IMG/VR virus record: IMGVR_UViG_3300031972_000844 | Location: 1-25,262 of that record | DNA length: 25,262 nt | Origin: a virus | Direction: 5' to 3' (one strand) | Part shown: one piece after another, positions 1 to 9,249 of the stretch | How positions within the stretch are numbered: position 1 is the first letter of the stretch | Layout of the letters: each line of letters opens with the position of its first letter | Program-made: the position numbers and the translations under genes | The notes under the pieces: generated by a model | The model's input: the letters and a program-made list of their open reading frames with translations, nothing else | Databases searched by the model: none | What the model was told of the DNA's origin: nothing

Positions 1-234
1 CAAATAGGCGGTATAGGTGATACCGAACAAAAACAAAAAGTTATTGAAGAGCGTTTTGCATCTATCGAAACATCAGTACAATTTTTAGAAAAGCAAATAG
101 ATGGTATTTCTGTTCCAGATGTAACTGAAATAAAAACAGATATAGCTACTATTAAAGCTGATTTACAATCTCTTGATAAAGAAATTACTAAATTAGAAAG
201 TAAATTAGAAAATAAAAATCCATTAGCGGGGTAA
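1..234 (+). CDS. C-terminal part of a coiled-coil phage protein (5' end outside window)
   Basis: An open frame runs from base 1 to a TAA at 232-234 and gives 77 residues with no start in view, so the gene begins upstream. The sequence is rich in K, E, I and L with heptad-like spacing (for example the stretches around IEERFASIETSV and ITKLESKLENK), which suggests a coiled coil over almost the whole visible part. It ends two bases before the holin start, so it is co-transcribed with the lysis cassette. A tail-fibre or other virion role is possible from position, but nothing visible identifies it. Confidence 0.7.
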   Translation, partial: QIGGIGDTEQKQKVIEERFASIETSVQFLEKQIDGISVPDVTEIKTDIATIKADLQSLDKEITKLESKLENKNPLAG

Positions 235-236
235 TT

Positions 237-725
237 ATGAAATTTGGTTTAATTAAAAATGTAGTAGGAGCGCTTGCTCCAACTTTAGGAGCAGCATTAG
301 GCGGGCCGTTAGGCGGTCAAGCAGCATCTGTTATTGCTGGCGTGCTTGGTTGTCAAGCAGATCCAAAGTCTATCAACAAAGCCATTCAAGAAGCTACTCC
401 AGAACAAATGCTTCAACTCAAAAAAGCTGAGCAAGATTTTGAGCTTCAAATGAGAGAGTTAGATGTAGATATATTTAGACTAGAAACAGTAGAAAAACAA
501 GACGCTAGAAAAACTTTTAACAAAGACTGGACAGCTAGAATTATGGGTATTGCTGTTGTTGGTGGATTTATGGGTTATATATTTTTAGTTACCTTGCAAC
601 CACCTGAACAAAATTCAGAAGCTTTAATTAACTTAGTGCTTGGATATTTAGGAGGATTAGCGTCAGCAGTTATATCGTTTTATTTTGGAGCTTCCAACTC
701 GGGTGATAAAAAAGATGGCGAATAG
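237..725 (+). CDS. Three-TM holin (GTA/phage holin type)
   Basis: This 162-aa protein would form lesions in the inner membrane so that the endolysin reaches the peptidoglycan. A glycine/alanine-rich hydrophobic N-terminus (about residues 8-40) is followed by a charged central helix (50-95). Two clear membrane segments follow (about 102-122 and 130-152) and a polar tail ends the protein. This layout matches the family of 3-TM holins found next to endolysins in phages and gene transfer agents of Alphaproteobacteria (Holin_3TMs as I recall it). A GCGGGG sequence five bases before the ATG serves as ribosome-binding site. The start of the next gene lies inside its 3' end, and the endolysin follows, which supports the lysis role. 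Confidence 0.75.
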   Translation: MKFGLIKNVVGALAPTLGAALGGPLGGQAASVIAGVLGCQADPKSINKAIQEATPEQMLQLKKAEQDFELQMRELDVDIFRLETVEKQDARKTFNKDWTARIMGIAVVGGFMGYIFLVTLQPPEQNSEALINLVLGYLGGLASAVISFYFGASNSGDKKDGE

Positions 726-930
726 AACTACAGTTCAATCTGTTGCATCAGATTTAAAATCTCATGAAGCAAAATGTGAGGAAAGATGGAAAACTATATT
801 TCGAGAAACAGCAGAGATAAAGCAAGAAATGAACGATTTAAACAAAACCCTAAGAATAGCAATGTTTGGAACTTTCGGTTTTATAGGAACTTTGTTAATC
901 GCTTTTGTAACAATAGTATTGGGAAATTAA
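715..930 (+). CDS. Small single-TM protein of the lysis cassette
   Basis: A 71-aa protein with a charged N-terminal helix (residues 1-45, with K/E/R heptads) and one C-terminal membrane segment (about 48-69, ending in VLGN). I place the start at the ATG at 715; a longer frame begins at TTG 685 but lies wholly inside the holin gene. It overlaps the holin by 11 bases, and its stop overlaps the endolysin start as TAATG. The architecture of a coiled coil followed by a membrane anchor resembles XhlA-like or holin-partner proteins, so an accessory or regulatory lysis function is likely but inferred from position and shape only. Confidence 0.65.
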   Translation: MANRTTVQSVASDLKSHEAKCEERWKTIFRETAEIKQEMNDLNKTLRIAMFGTFGFIGTLLIAFVTIVLGN

Positions 931-1376
931 TGCACACTTCAGACGAAGGCTTCGAGCTTATCAAAAAATTTGAAGGCTGTGAGCTTGAGGCATATAAATG
1001 TGCTGCGGGGGTTTGGACTATAGGATATGGCCATACCAAAGATGTACAAGAAGGTGATAAGTGGACTGAAGAAAAAGCAGACTTTATGTTATGGCGTGAG
1101 CTTGATGACGAGTATGAACATTATGTTAATTCATTGGTAACTGTTCCGATGAATCAATCCCAATTTGATTCTTTGGTTTCTTGGACATACAACTTAGGTC
1201 CAAACAATCTTAAAAAATCTAGTATGCTTAGAGTTTTAAATGAAGGAAAATACGATGAAGTTCCCGCTCAAATGAAAAGATGGAATAAAGCAAAAGGCAA
1301 AGTTTTAGCTGGTCTTACAAGAAGAAGAGAGGCGGAAGGATTAATGTTTGAGGGTAAGCCTTGGGAACATATATAA
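930..1376 (+). CDS. Endolysin, T4-type lysozyme (glycoside hydrolase family 24)
   Basis: A 148-aa muramidase that cleaves the glycan strands of peptidoglycan. The catalytic pattern E-8aa-C/D-5aa-T is visible as Glu15 (KKFEG), Cys24 (YKCAAG) and Thr30 (WTIGYGHT); Cys in place of Asp at the second position also occurs in P1-type lysozymes. The conserved end (AGLTRRREAEGLMFEG) is present. The ATG at 930 overlaps the upstream TAA (TAATG); the frame is open upstream to 786, but that stretch overlaps the previous gene and lacks similarity. No signal peptide or SAR segment is seen, so export should depend on the holin. Length is normal for the family. Confidence 0.92.
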   Translation: MHTSDEGFELIKKFEGCELEAYKCAAGVWTIGYGHTKDVQEGDKWTEEKADFMLWRELDDEYEHYVNSLVTVPMNQSQFDSLVSWTYNLGPNNLKKSSMLRVLNEGKYDEVPAQMKRWNKAKGKVLAGLTRRREAEGLMFEGKPWEHI

Positions 1377-1377
1377 A

Positions 1378-3240
1378 ATGGCTTTACAAAAAACATTATT
1401 TAAACCAGGGATAAACAGAGAAGGTACTGACTACAGCAATGAGGGCGGTTGGTTTGATGTTAATCTTGTAAGGTTTAGAAAAGGATTGCCTGAAAAGTTT
1501 GGTGGCTGGGTTAAAAATACAACTGAATCTTTTTTAGGAACTTGCAGGGCTTTGCACGCTTGGGTTTCTTTGGGTGGGCAAAAATTACTAGGTTTAGGAA
1601 CAACTTGGAAATATTACATACAAGAAGGTAATGTTTTTTACGATGTTACACCTATCAGAGCAACAACAACGAACGGCATTACTTTTTCTGCTACTAACGG
1701 CAGTTCAATTATAACAGCCACAGATTCATCTCATGGTGCAGTCCAAAACGATTTTGTAACAATATCTGGTGCATCCTCTTTGGGAGGTTTAATTACAGCA
1801 GATGTTTTAAATCAAGAATATCAAATAGCAACAGTACCATCTGACAATACTTACACTTTTATAGCCAAAGATACTTCTGGCGATACCGTTACTGCAAATG
1901 CAAGCGATTCTGGTAATGGCGGAGCAGGGGTAGACGGCGTTTACCAAATAAATGTAGGTTTAGATGATTATGTTCCATCTACAGGATGGGGAGCAGGATC
2001 TTGGGGCGAGGGAACTTTTGGTTCTCTTACAGCTTTGGCAGGAACAAACCAGCTAAGATTATGGTCGCATGACCATTTTGGCGAAAATTTAATTATTAAT
2101 GCTAGAAATGGTGGTATTTATAAGTGGGTAGAAAACGATGGCGTTTCCACTAGAGCTGTTGCACTTTCTGGAATATCTGGTGCTAACCTTGTTCCAACCA
2201 AAGGCATACAGGTTATTGCTTCTGAAAAAGATAGGCATTTAATTGTTTTGGGCGCTGATCCTATTAGCGGTAGTTCTAGGTCTGGAACAATTGACCCCAT
2301 GCTAATTGCATTTTCCGACCAAGAAAATGAATTACAGTTTGAACCTTTAATTACTAATACTGCTGGTTCTTTAAGGCTATCTTCTGGATCTTCTATTATT
2401 GGAGCTAATAAATCTCGTCAAGAAATATTAGTTTGGACTGATACTGCTTTGTACAGCATGCAGTTTGTCGGACCTCCGTTTACTTTTGCTGTTAATTTAA
2501 TTAACGAAGGAACAGGTTTAATAGGGCCTAAAGCATCTGTAACAGCTCCTTCTGCTGTATTTTGGATGAGCTACAATAATTTTTACGCTTACAATGGTAC
2601 AGTTCAATCGCTACCTTGCAGCGTGCATAATTATGTTTTTTCCGATATTAACCTAACTCAGTCTTTTAAAATTAACGCTTTTACCATTACTGATAAAAAT
2701 GAAGTGGGTTGGTTCTACTGTTCAGCAGATTCTAGAGAAATTGATAGGTATGTTATTTACAATTATGCAGAACAAACTTGGGTGTATGGTTCTTTAAGCA
2801 GAACAGCGTGGTTAGATTCTGGTATTGAAAACTTTCCTAGAGCTGTAAGTAGCGGCTATCTTTATCAACAAGAAGTAGGTTTTGACGATGATGGCTCGCC
2901 GATGACAAATGTATTTATTGAAAGTTCAGACTTTGATATAGGCGATGGAGATAAGTTTAGTTTTATTAGAAGAGTTATTCCTGATTTTAAATTTTTATCT
3001 AACTCTGGTGGTGGAAAAGTTAATATTGTTGTTAAAACAAGAAACTTTCCAGGCGATTCTTTAACAACAAGAGCAACTAGCTCGATTGGTTCTACAACAC
3101 AACAAAGTAATATTAGGGCAAGAGGCCGACAAGCTGTTTTAAGGGTTGAGTCAGATGATGATGACACAAGTGGAAACTTGAGTGTTGGTTGGAGATTGGG
3201 GGCAACTAGGCTAGATGTAAAAACAGACGGCAAGAGATGA
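1378..3240 (+). CDS. Virion head-tail protein, P22 gp10-like (packaged-DNA stabilisation) candidate
   Basis: A 620-aa protein starting MALQKTLFKPGINREGT, with the N-terminal pattern 'NEGGWFDVNLVRFRKGLPEKFGGW'-like (residues about 20-42) that I recall from phage proteins annotated as DNA stabilisation or tail accessory factor gp10. The body is beta-rich with many short G/S/T/N-rich strands and no membrane segment. That is consistent with a beta-propeller-like accessory at the head-tail connector that closes the portal after packaging. The start chosen is the ATG at 1378, just after the endolysin stop; an upstream in-frame ATG at 1348 lies within the endolysin. Its stop overlaps the next start (ATGA at 3237). 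The family assignment is from memory and moderate. Confidence 0.6.
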   Translation: MALQKTLFKPGINREGTDYSNEGGWFDVNLVRFRKGLPEKFGGWVKNTTESFLGTCRALHAWVSLGGQKLLGLGTTWKYYIQEGNVFYDVTPIRATTTNGITFSATNGSSIITATDSSHGAVQNDFVTISGASSLGGLITADVLNQEYQIATVPSDNTYTFIAKDTSGDTVTANASDSGNGGAGVDGVYQINVGLDDYVPSTGWGAGSWGEGTFGSLTALAGTNQLRLWSHDHFGENLIINARNGGIYKWVENDGVSTRAVALSGISGANLVPTKGIQVIASEKDRHLIVLGADPISGSSRSGTIDPMLIAFSDQENELQFEPLITNTAGSLRLSSGSSIIGANKSRQEILVWTDTALYSMQFVGPPFTFAVNLINEGTGLIGPKASVTAPSAVFWMSYNNFYAYNGTVQSLPCSVHNYVFSDINLTQSFKINAFTITDKNEVGWFYCSADSREIDRYVIYNYAEQTWVYGSLSRTAWLDSGIENFPRAVSSGYLYQQEVGFDDDGSPMTNVFIESSDFDIGDGDKFSFIRRVIPDFKFLSNSGGGKVNIVVKTRNFPGDSLTTRATSSIGSTTQQSNIRARGRQAVLRVESDDDDTSGNLSVGWRLGATRLDVKTDGKR

Positions 3241-3566
3241 GCAAAATACTGCAAACTCAACTTCCGTTAGCTTATGGAGATACAACTTCTGTTGATGTTT
3301 TTAATAGACTTGTACGTATTTTAGAGATAAACTTAGGGTCAGTAGACCCTGATAATACTTTGCAGTTATCAACTACTGAACGTGACAAATTAAACTTTAA
3401 TATTGGCACGCTAATCTTTAATACTACAACCGAAGTGTTGCAAGTATATAACGGGCATAATTTTTTAGATTTAGGAACACCCGCCAATCCTCAAGGATAC
3501 GAAGCCCAAGGTTTAGTCGGTAGTATTTCGGTAAAAACAAACGGAAATATTACAATAACCTTGTAA
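3237..3566 (+). CDS. Small virion/tail-associated protein
   Basis: A 109-aa protein coupled to the upstream gene by an ATGA overlap. Residues about 56-76 follow the pattern G-T-L-I-F-N-T-T-T-x-x-L-Q-V-Y-N-G, a short beta repeat seen in many phage tail-fibre and baseplate-like proteins. The N-terminal half is helical (VFNRLVRILEINLGS) and the end is beta-rich (SVKTNGNITITL). There is no signal peptide or membrane segment. Its place behind the gp10-like gene suggests a tail or adaptor component. The exact role is unknown. Confidence 0.6.
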   Translation: MSKILQTQLPLAYGDTTSVDVFNRLVRILEINLGSVDPDNTLQLSTTERDKLNFNIGTLIFNTTTEVLQVYNGHNFLDLGTPANPQGYEAQGLVGSISVKTNGNITITL

Positions 3567-3582
3567 AGTAATAAGATAACAT

Positions 3583-4314
3583 ATGGAACAAGATATGCTT
3601 GCAGAAAAATTAGAACAAGAATATCAGCTAAAGAATCTTCTTTTGGCTTATCCTAACGATTGGTTTGTTGATAAAGAAACTTTAGATAAAGCAAAATTAT
3701 CTATTCCGAGCCTATTAAAATTTTACAATTCAATTGGTGCTGAAGATCCTCAACCATCTCCAATTCAAAATATTATTAAAGAAACAGTTAAAGACGTGTA
3801 TACAGTACCTTTGTTTTCTGAAACATTTTGTAAATTACTAATAGATGAAATGAAAAATTTAGAATCTTTTTATGGTTTTAAACCTAATCCAGATGAGGAT
3901 GAGTTAAGACAAATACCAGAAATAGTATTACAAGAGTGTTGTCTAGATATATATAATTCTTTGTTCCAAATAATTTATTCAGTAGTTAATCCTATTTTGT
4001 TAAGTATTTGGAATCGTCATGTAACTGGTGGCGGTATTCAGATAGCAAATTATAATCTAAAAGATAAAAAACAAGGTGCTTGGCATCATGATGCGGATGC
4101 AGATATTAGTATAGTTGTTCCTTTAAATACAGGAGAATACAAAGGTGGGGGTACAGAATTTTTAAATCGAGGTATTGTTAAACCTATTCCCACAGGAAAT
4201 GCTTTAATATTTCCTAGTTTTACACATATGCACAGAGGCTTACCAATAGAAAGTGGTGATCGCTATTTATTGGTTTTTTGGTTAACATGTAAAGAACAAA
4301 AAGATGAAATTTAA
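3583..4314 (+). CDS. 2-oxoglutarate/Fe(II)-dependent dioxygenase (prolyl-4-hydroxylase-like fold)
   Basis: A 243-aa protein whose C-terminal half is a 2OG-Fe(II) oxygenase domain (about residues 140-235). The iron-binding facial triad is visible as His168-x-Asp170 in WHHDADAD and distal His217 in HMHRG. Arg227, ten residues later, would bind 2-oxoglutarate. The glycine-rich turn YKGGGTEF at 187-193 is typical of the family. The substrate is unknown; family members hydroxylate protein side chains or nucleobases. Being placed among virion genes, modification of a virion protein is the simplest guess. The ATG at 3583 lacks a strong Shine-Dalgarno sequence; an alternative start is Met5 at 3595. 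The N-terminal 70 residues are not recognised. Confidence 0.85.
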   Translation: MEQDMLAEKLEQEYQLKNLLLAYPNDWFVDKETLDKAKLSIPSLLKFYNSIGAEDPQPSPIQNIIKETVKDVYTVPLFSETFCKLLIDEMKNLESFYGFKPNPDEDELRQIPEIVLQECCLDIYNSLFQIIYSVVNPILLSIWNRHVTGGGIQIANYNLKDKKQGAWHHDADADISIVVPLNTGEYKGGGTEFLNRGIVKPIPTGNALIFPSFTHMHRGLPIESGDRYLLVFWLTCKEQKDEI

Positions 4315-4316
4315 TT

Positions 4317-5921
4317 ATGGTTATTGATAATTCAGGAAAAGGTTTAGCAAGCTTGGGTAGAGCCGAAGATAAGTTCTTAGCACACGTTGCTCCAGGAGAA
4401 AGAGTTGTACCACCTGTAATAAGCTCTGATACTCAAGCTAGACTTAGTAAAGAAATGGTAGCCGCAGGATTAGACCCTGATAAATATATTGTCGGTCCTC
4501 ACATGAGCATTAATCCCGTTTCAGGTCAACCTGAATTTGGGTGGCTTAAAAAAACAGCTAAGTCTCTTAAAAAAGCAGTTAAAAAAATAGCTCCTATAGC
4601 AGCAGTTATTCCAGGGCCTTGGCAACCATTTGCTGTTGTGTATAACAAAGGTAACGCTTTAAATAATATTGTGAAAGGTGAGGGAACATTTTTTGATGTT
4701 TTAACTTTGGGCGCAGGTGGTTCTCAAAAAGTATTTGGAGATAAGGGTGCTTTAGCTAATATAAAAGCTGGTACAGGAATTACAAGTTTAAGTAATGTTT
4801 CAGAAGCTTTAAAAGCTAATGTAGGCTCTTTTATGGATGCTCCTAAAGAATATTTGGCTAATATTTCAGAACAAGTAGCTGCAGACCAAAAAGCTGGGTA
4901 TGGTGGTATTTTTCAAAACGTAGGTGCTGATAGTTATGGTGGTCAATTTATTGACTCAGCATCTAGTTTAGCTAATCCTTTAAGTGGTACAGGTATTATG
5001 AATGCTGTTGGTGGTACTGGTATGGAAGGCCAAATGATGCCTGCTTCAAGAGGACAAGATGATGCTACAAGTTGGCTTCAACAAAATTTTGATCCAAATG
5101 ATTCTATAACAGAAAATGGAGTTCAATACTTTAGATCTCTTAAAGATGGCCAATATTATACGCCAGATCAAGCGTATCAAATGTATAACAATCAGAGTGG
5201 ATTTCAAAGAACTTCAGAAACATCAACTTCAACAAATGATGGTGGTGGTAGTTTCTTTGGATTTAAAACACCAGATTTTATTAAAGGTATAGAAGACAAA
5301 GCAAAAGGACTAGTTGGTGGAGTTACAGGAACTTTTAAAGGAAAGTATGATGAGGATGGAAATCTTTTACAAGCGCCGACAATAGATCCAAAACTATTAG
5401 CGCTTGCCTTGGGTTACGGAAAAATTACTAGAGATGCAGCCATTAGACAATCTGGTGGTATGGAAGACATAAGAAAATCTTTACGACCAGATTTAGCTCA
5501 ACAAGCAGTTTACAATCCTGGTGGTGGATTTGATGTGGGGATAACAGCCAATAGTTTTTCTAATCGTGGTAATGCTCCATTTATGCCTAGTGCTCCCGTT
5601 GGAACTCCTATGCCAGAAAAATTTATAAGAGGTGCTGCTAATGGTGGTATTATTCAAGCCTATGCACATGGTGGACAAGTTTTAGACATGCGTTTTGGTG
5701 GTGAGTCTGAAGGTCCTGGAACAGGAACTTCGGATGATATACCAGCCATGTTAAGTGATGGAGAATTTGTTATGACTGCTAAAGCAACAAGAGGCGCTGG
5801 GGCATTTGATGTGGCCGAACAAGATGGTGGTATTATGTTATTACCAACAGGAGAAGCAAGTAGAGAAAAAGGAACTGATAATATGACAACACTAATGGAA
5901 ACTTTTGCGAGGTATGGCTAA
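4317..5921 (+). CDS. Large virion-type protein of unknown function (534 aa)
   Basis: Not recognised at family level with certainty. The N-terminus (residues 1-70) contains GERVVPP and KYIVGPHMSINP. It is followed by a Lys/Ala-rich helix (about 78-92) and a short hydrophobic stretch (about 92-110). Long glycine-rich segments come next, and the C-terminal part has the motif GTSDDIPAMLSDGEFVMTAKA (about 472-492), which I recall from hypothetical structural proteins of marine phages. It starts two bases after the oxygenase stop and its own stop overlaps the next start (TAATG at 5921). Size, position and coupling point to a virion or internal protein. Confidence 0.7.
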   Translation: MVIDNSGKGLASLGRAEDKFLAHVAPGERVVPPVISSDTQARLSKEMVAAGLDPDKYIVGPHMSINPVSGQPEFGWLKKTAKSLKKAVKKIAPIAAVIPGPWQPFAVVYNKGNALNNIVKGEGTFFDVLTLGAGGSQKVFGDKGALANIKAGTGITSLSNVSEALKANVGSFMDAPKEYLANISEQVAADQKAGYGGIFQNVGADSYGGQFIDSASSLANPLSGTGIMNAVGGTGMEGQMMPASRGQDDATSWLQQNFDPNDSITENGVQYFRSLKDGQYYTPDQAYQMYNNQSGFQRTSETSTSTNDGGGSFFGFKTPDFIKGIEDKAKGLVGGVTGTFKGKYDEDGNLLQAPTIDPKLLALALGYGKITRDAAIRQSGGMEDIRKSLRPDLAQQAVYNPGGGFDVGITANSFSNRGNAPFMPSAPVGTPMPEKFIRGAANGGIIQAYAHGGQVLDMRFGGESEGPGTGTSDDIPAMLSDGEFVMTAKATRGAGAFDVAEQDGGIMLLPTGEASREKGTDNMTTLMETFARYG

Positions 5922-7243
5922 TGTCTGTACTTGATGATTTAAGAAAAGCTTTTTCTGGAGAATATACCCGTGCTGCTGCACAAGAACCTATTCTTTTAGG
6001 ACAAGGCACTAGTGAAGTTGTACAAGATCCTTTATTAAAAGATTTATATTTTGGGTCTGCTGGATCTCCAGGACTTTTAAACCAAATACAACAAGCTGGG
6101 TCAAATTTAATAGGCCAAGATGTTCCCTTACAACAAACAGCTGGATTAGGAAATTTAGAAAATTTAGCTTTGTCTGGGGCTCAAGCTGGTATTGGTGCGT
6201 ATCAACCATTTTTAACACAAAATCAAAATTTAATTAATCAAGCTATAGATCAAGCAAGAAGAGCTGAAACTTTACAAGATCCATTTTTAACGGCTGCGAC
6301 AGGAGAAATAGGTCAAGGTGTAACTTCTTTGTTAGGATCTTTATCTGAAGCAAGAGGATTATCTAGAGATGCTGTTCGTGATTATGATAATAGATTATTA
6401 GAGTCAGAAGGTTTAATGAGACAAACATTAGGTGGTTATGATCAAGGCTTGACCGATCAATTTTATAATCCATTTGAAGAGCAAGTAGTACAACAAACAA
6501 TTCAAGATGCAATAAAAGCAAATGAAATGCAAAATATTGGACAACGTGCTTCAGATATTGCTCAAGGTGGCGAATCTGCTTTTGGCTCAAGAGCCAGGCT
6601 TAGTGCTGGCGAAAGACAAGAAGCATTCGGCAAAGGATTAGGAAGTATGTTGGCAAATATTAGAGCAGGGGGTTTTGGTCAAGCTCAACAATTAGGAATG
6701 GGTGAGTTCCAAAGACAACTAGATGCTAGAAGACAAGCAGCAAGTGGATTATCAGGATTATCTGGTCAACGTTTTGGTGCTGAAACAGGACTAGCCTCAA
6801 CTTTAGCTGGTTATGGCCAAGGCGAAGAAGCTGGTCGTGGAAGATATGCGTCTGGATTAATGGGAATTGGTCAACAAAGAGGAGCAACTGCTGCAGGTTT
6901 AGGTCAACAGTTAGCTGGATACGGAGGTCAATTAGGTCAGCTTGGAGGTTATGGTCAACAACTAGGTCAAGCACAAAGACAAGAACTTATGAACTTAGGT
7001 TCTATTCCTAGAAATATACAAGACACTAGATACCAAAGACAGTTTGCTCAACAGACTGCTCAACAAAACAGACCTTTACAAACGCTTTCTGGTATTGCTG
7101 GATTAATGCCTCAATATCAAGCAGGTTCTTCACAAATTACAGGAAGTTATGGATTGCCAGTTGATCCATTAGCTGCTGGAATGCAAGGAGCTATGAGTGT
7201 GTATGGTGGTTTATACAAAAATGCTTATCCTGGAACTACATAA
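5921..7243 (+). CDS. Gln/Gly-rich virion-type protein (440 aa)
   Basis: A 440-aa protein in which Q, G, A and L dominate. Residues about 185-270 (starting YNPFEEQVVQQT, containing GESAFGSRARLSAGERQEAF) resemble a helical segment common in hypothetical structural proteins of marine phages. Residues about 270-370 are repetitive runs of G-Q-Q/L-x-G-Y. There are no signal peptide, membrane or catalytic motifs. The gene is joined on both sides by TAATG overlaps (5921 and 7243). An internal (ejected) virion or tail-tube-associated protein is plausible; this is inferred from composition and context. Confidence 0.7.
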   Translation: MSVLDDLRKAFSGEYTRAAAQEPILLGQGTSEVVQDPLLKDLYFGSAGSPGLLNQIQQAGSNLIGQDVPLQQTAGLGNLENLALSGAQAGIGAYQPFLTQNQNLINQAIDQARRAETLQDPFLTAATGEIGQGVTSLLGSLSEARGLSRDAVRDYDNRLLESEGLMRQTLGGYDQGLTDQFYNPFEEQVVQQTIQDAIKANEMQNIGQRASDIAQGGESAFGSRARLSAGERQEAFGKGLGSMLANIRAGGFGQAQQLGMGEFQRQLDARRQAASGLSGLSGQRFGAETGLASTLAGYGQGEEAGRGRYASGLMGIGQQRGATAAGLGQQLAGYGGQLGQLGGYGQQLGQAQRQELMNLGSIPRNIQDTRYQRQFAQQTAQQNRPLQTLSGIAGLMPQYQAGSSQITGSYGLPVDPLAAGMQGAMSVYGGLYKNAYPGTT

Positions 7244-9249
7244 TGAGCGAAGTTTTAAACAGGCAAATGTTTTTACAAGGGTTGCAATCAAACAGCGATG
7301 CTCTTAATCCAAACATATTAGACATAAATCCCTCTATTCCAGTTCCACCTCCTTTGAGTATGGGTCAAAGAAGAAAACTTATTCGAGCTGGTAATTATGA
7401 GTTGCTTAAACCTAATGAAATTTACGACTCAAAAACAGATCAACTTTATACGGCTGATGACGATTTTGTTAATAATTTAACTCTTAAAGGTTTTAACTTG
7501 TATACGATTATGGGGGACGATACCCTCATAAAAGGTAAGCTTGTTAAAAATCAATTAGATAAATTTAGAAAATTTGATGAACCTTTTTATGATGTTAACC
7601 CAAGCAGAATTGGTCTTACAGAACCTAGAGATTTAGGAACAGGTGTAATTGATATGGGATTGGGTGCTTTAAGATTTTTAGAACCGTACGCAAGAACGCT
7701 TACAGGAACTCTTGGAGAACTAACAGGTAATCTGGGGGGAACTCTAGATCTTAAATCGGCTGATGATGATGTCAAACTAGGAATAAGTGGTTTGAGAATG
7801 AAAGACGATACTGGACTCATTCCTTCTAGAGAAGACAGAGCTAGATATTCTTTAAGTAAAATTGCTTCGCCAGCATCAGATATTGAAATTAATCAAAGAG
7901 CTTTAGCGGATGCAAAAGCAAGAGGGTTTGTTCCTCCCGAAACAAGTATTGATGATGCAAAATTACCAGCATCATTTGATAGGGATGAAGATACTGTTAT
8001 AAACAGAATACTAAAACTTATTGATCCAAACGCATTAACATCTGATTTAGATAAATTAGAAGAAGATAAACCTGTAGGATTTTTAGAAGAATACAATAGA
8101 AAACAAGCTGAAAAAGCTAAAAAAGAAGGTACTACGCCTGAAGAACCAAGTGTAGATGAGCCTGGTAAACTAGACGGAGATGGTAAAGAAGTTTTAACAG
8201 GTGGTGATGAAGAAAGGGTTGGAGGGAAAGCTTTAGCAGATGTAATGAACCAAGCAACAGAATTTACAAGTGGCTCGCCTACACCTTCACCGACTCCTGC
8301 ACCGACTCCTGCGCCTACAGGCGGAACTACAGAAACGATTACAACAAAATCAACCACACCCACTACATTACCAAAAGAAGGTATGGATATGGGGGCTTCT
8401 TTAGCAGATATATTCCAAAAAATTAGTGCAGTTCCTAATGTTAAAAATACATTAGATCTATTACAAGGTGGAGCTCAAACTTTATCAGCACTTAATTTGG
8501 CAGAAGAGGCTAAAGAAAAAGCAGATACAAGAGCATATCAAACAGCTATTGCTAAAGAAATAGCAAAAGCGAAAGCCGATCTAAACAAACCATTAAGTCT
8601 TAGGGAAAAAAACACTCTTACAGATAGATCTTTAGAAGTTGATCAAGCTGTTACTGATTTTAAAAACACATCTCAAAACTTAGCTCTTATTGATCGATTA
8701 ATAGAATTAACCAACGATCCTGAAATTAAAGGTTGGAGAGGTTTTGTAGGAAAATTAACAACTCAAGTTGATGCTTTCTTAGCTGCGGCAAATGAAACTC
8801 CAGAATCGTTTGATAAATTACCTCCAAGAGTTCAGTTTGAAAAACTAATGACGGTTGTATCTCAGAAAAACATTAAAGACATATTAAATGAAACTGGTAA
8901 AACCATTTCTAATATTGATAGAGATATTGTTGATAGAATTATGGGTAAAATTACCGTCTTTACCAATCCAGCAGAAACATTAAAATCATTACAACTTGCT
9001 CGAGAAGACTCTTTGAAAAACTTAGAGTCATACAGAAATAAAGGCAGAACTCTTTTGGGACTTTTGAAAGAGTACGATAAAGTGCCAGGGTCTGCTCAAA
9101 CAGAAACAGATGTATTAGAGCAATTAATAAACTTTGACAGAAAAACTTACAGATCAAACTTAACTAATGAAAACTTTACATCTGGCGCTGGTGTATCTTA
9201 TGCAGGTGCTCCAGTTTATAACTTGTCTGGTCAAAAAATATCTGACTAA
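7243..9249 (+). CDS. Large virion-type protein with Pro/Thr linker (668 aa)
   Basis: Not recognised. The N-terminal third has mixed polarity and carries a Gly/Leu-rich segment (about residues 140-175). A charged K/E/D-rich stretch (about 250-330) leads into a low-complexity linker of alternating S/T/A-P (about 343-375, SPTPSPTPAPTPAPT). After it comes a mostly helical C-terminal domain (about 385-640) with many K/E/A/L residues. A flexible linker joining two domains fits an internal virion protein passed through the portal, but other roles are possible. Stop and start overlap with both neighbours as TAATG. Confidence 0.7.
   Translation: MSEVLNRQMFLQGLQSNSDALNPNILDINPSIPVPPPLSMGQRRKLIRAGNYELLKPNEIYDSKTDQLYTADDDFVNNLTLKGFNLYTIMGDDTLIKGKLVKNQLDKFRKFDEPFYDVNPSRIGLTEPRDLGTGVIDMGLGALRFLEPYARTLTGTLGELTGNLGGTLDLKSADDDVKLGISGLRMKDDTGLIPSREDRARYSLSKIASPASDIEINQRALADAKARGFVPPETSIDDAKLPASFDRDEDTVINRILKLIDPNALTSDLDKLEEDKPVGFLEEYNRKQAEKAKKEGTTPEEPSVDEPGKLDGDGKEVLTGGDEERVGGKALADVMNQATEFTSGSPTPSPTPAPTPAPTGGTTETITTKSTTPTTLPKEGMDMGASLADIFQKISAVPNVKNTLDLLQGGAQTLSALNLAEEAKEKADTRAYQTAIAKEIAKAKADLNKPLSLREKNTLTDRSLEVDQAVTDFKNTSQNLALIDRLIELTNDPEIKGWRGFVGKLTTQVDAFLAAANETPESFDKLPPRVQFEKLMTVVSQKNIKDILNETGKTISNIDRDIVDRIMGKITVFTNPAETLKSLQLAREDSLKNLESYRNKGRTLLGLLKEYDKVPGSAQTETDVLEQLINFDRKTYRSNLTNENFTSGAGVSYAGAPVYNLSGQKISD

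Noticed and set aside
685-714. TTG extension of the 71-aa lysis protein
   Set aside because: It lies inside the holin gene; the ATG at 715 gives the usual short overlap.
7893-8363. 156-codon minus frame under the 668-aa gene
   Set aside because: A Val/Gly/Pro/Ser-rich antisense shadow of the Pro/Thr linker region; the plus gene is clearly coding and coupled to its neighbours.
8270-8370. Tandem repeat CCTACACC/CCGACTCCTGCA in the 668-aa gene
   Set aside because: It is an in-frame low-complexity Pro/Thr/Ala linker, not a separate repeat array or CRISPR.
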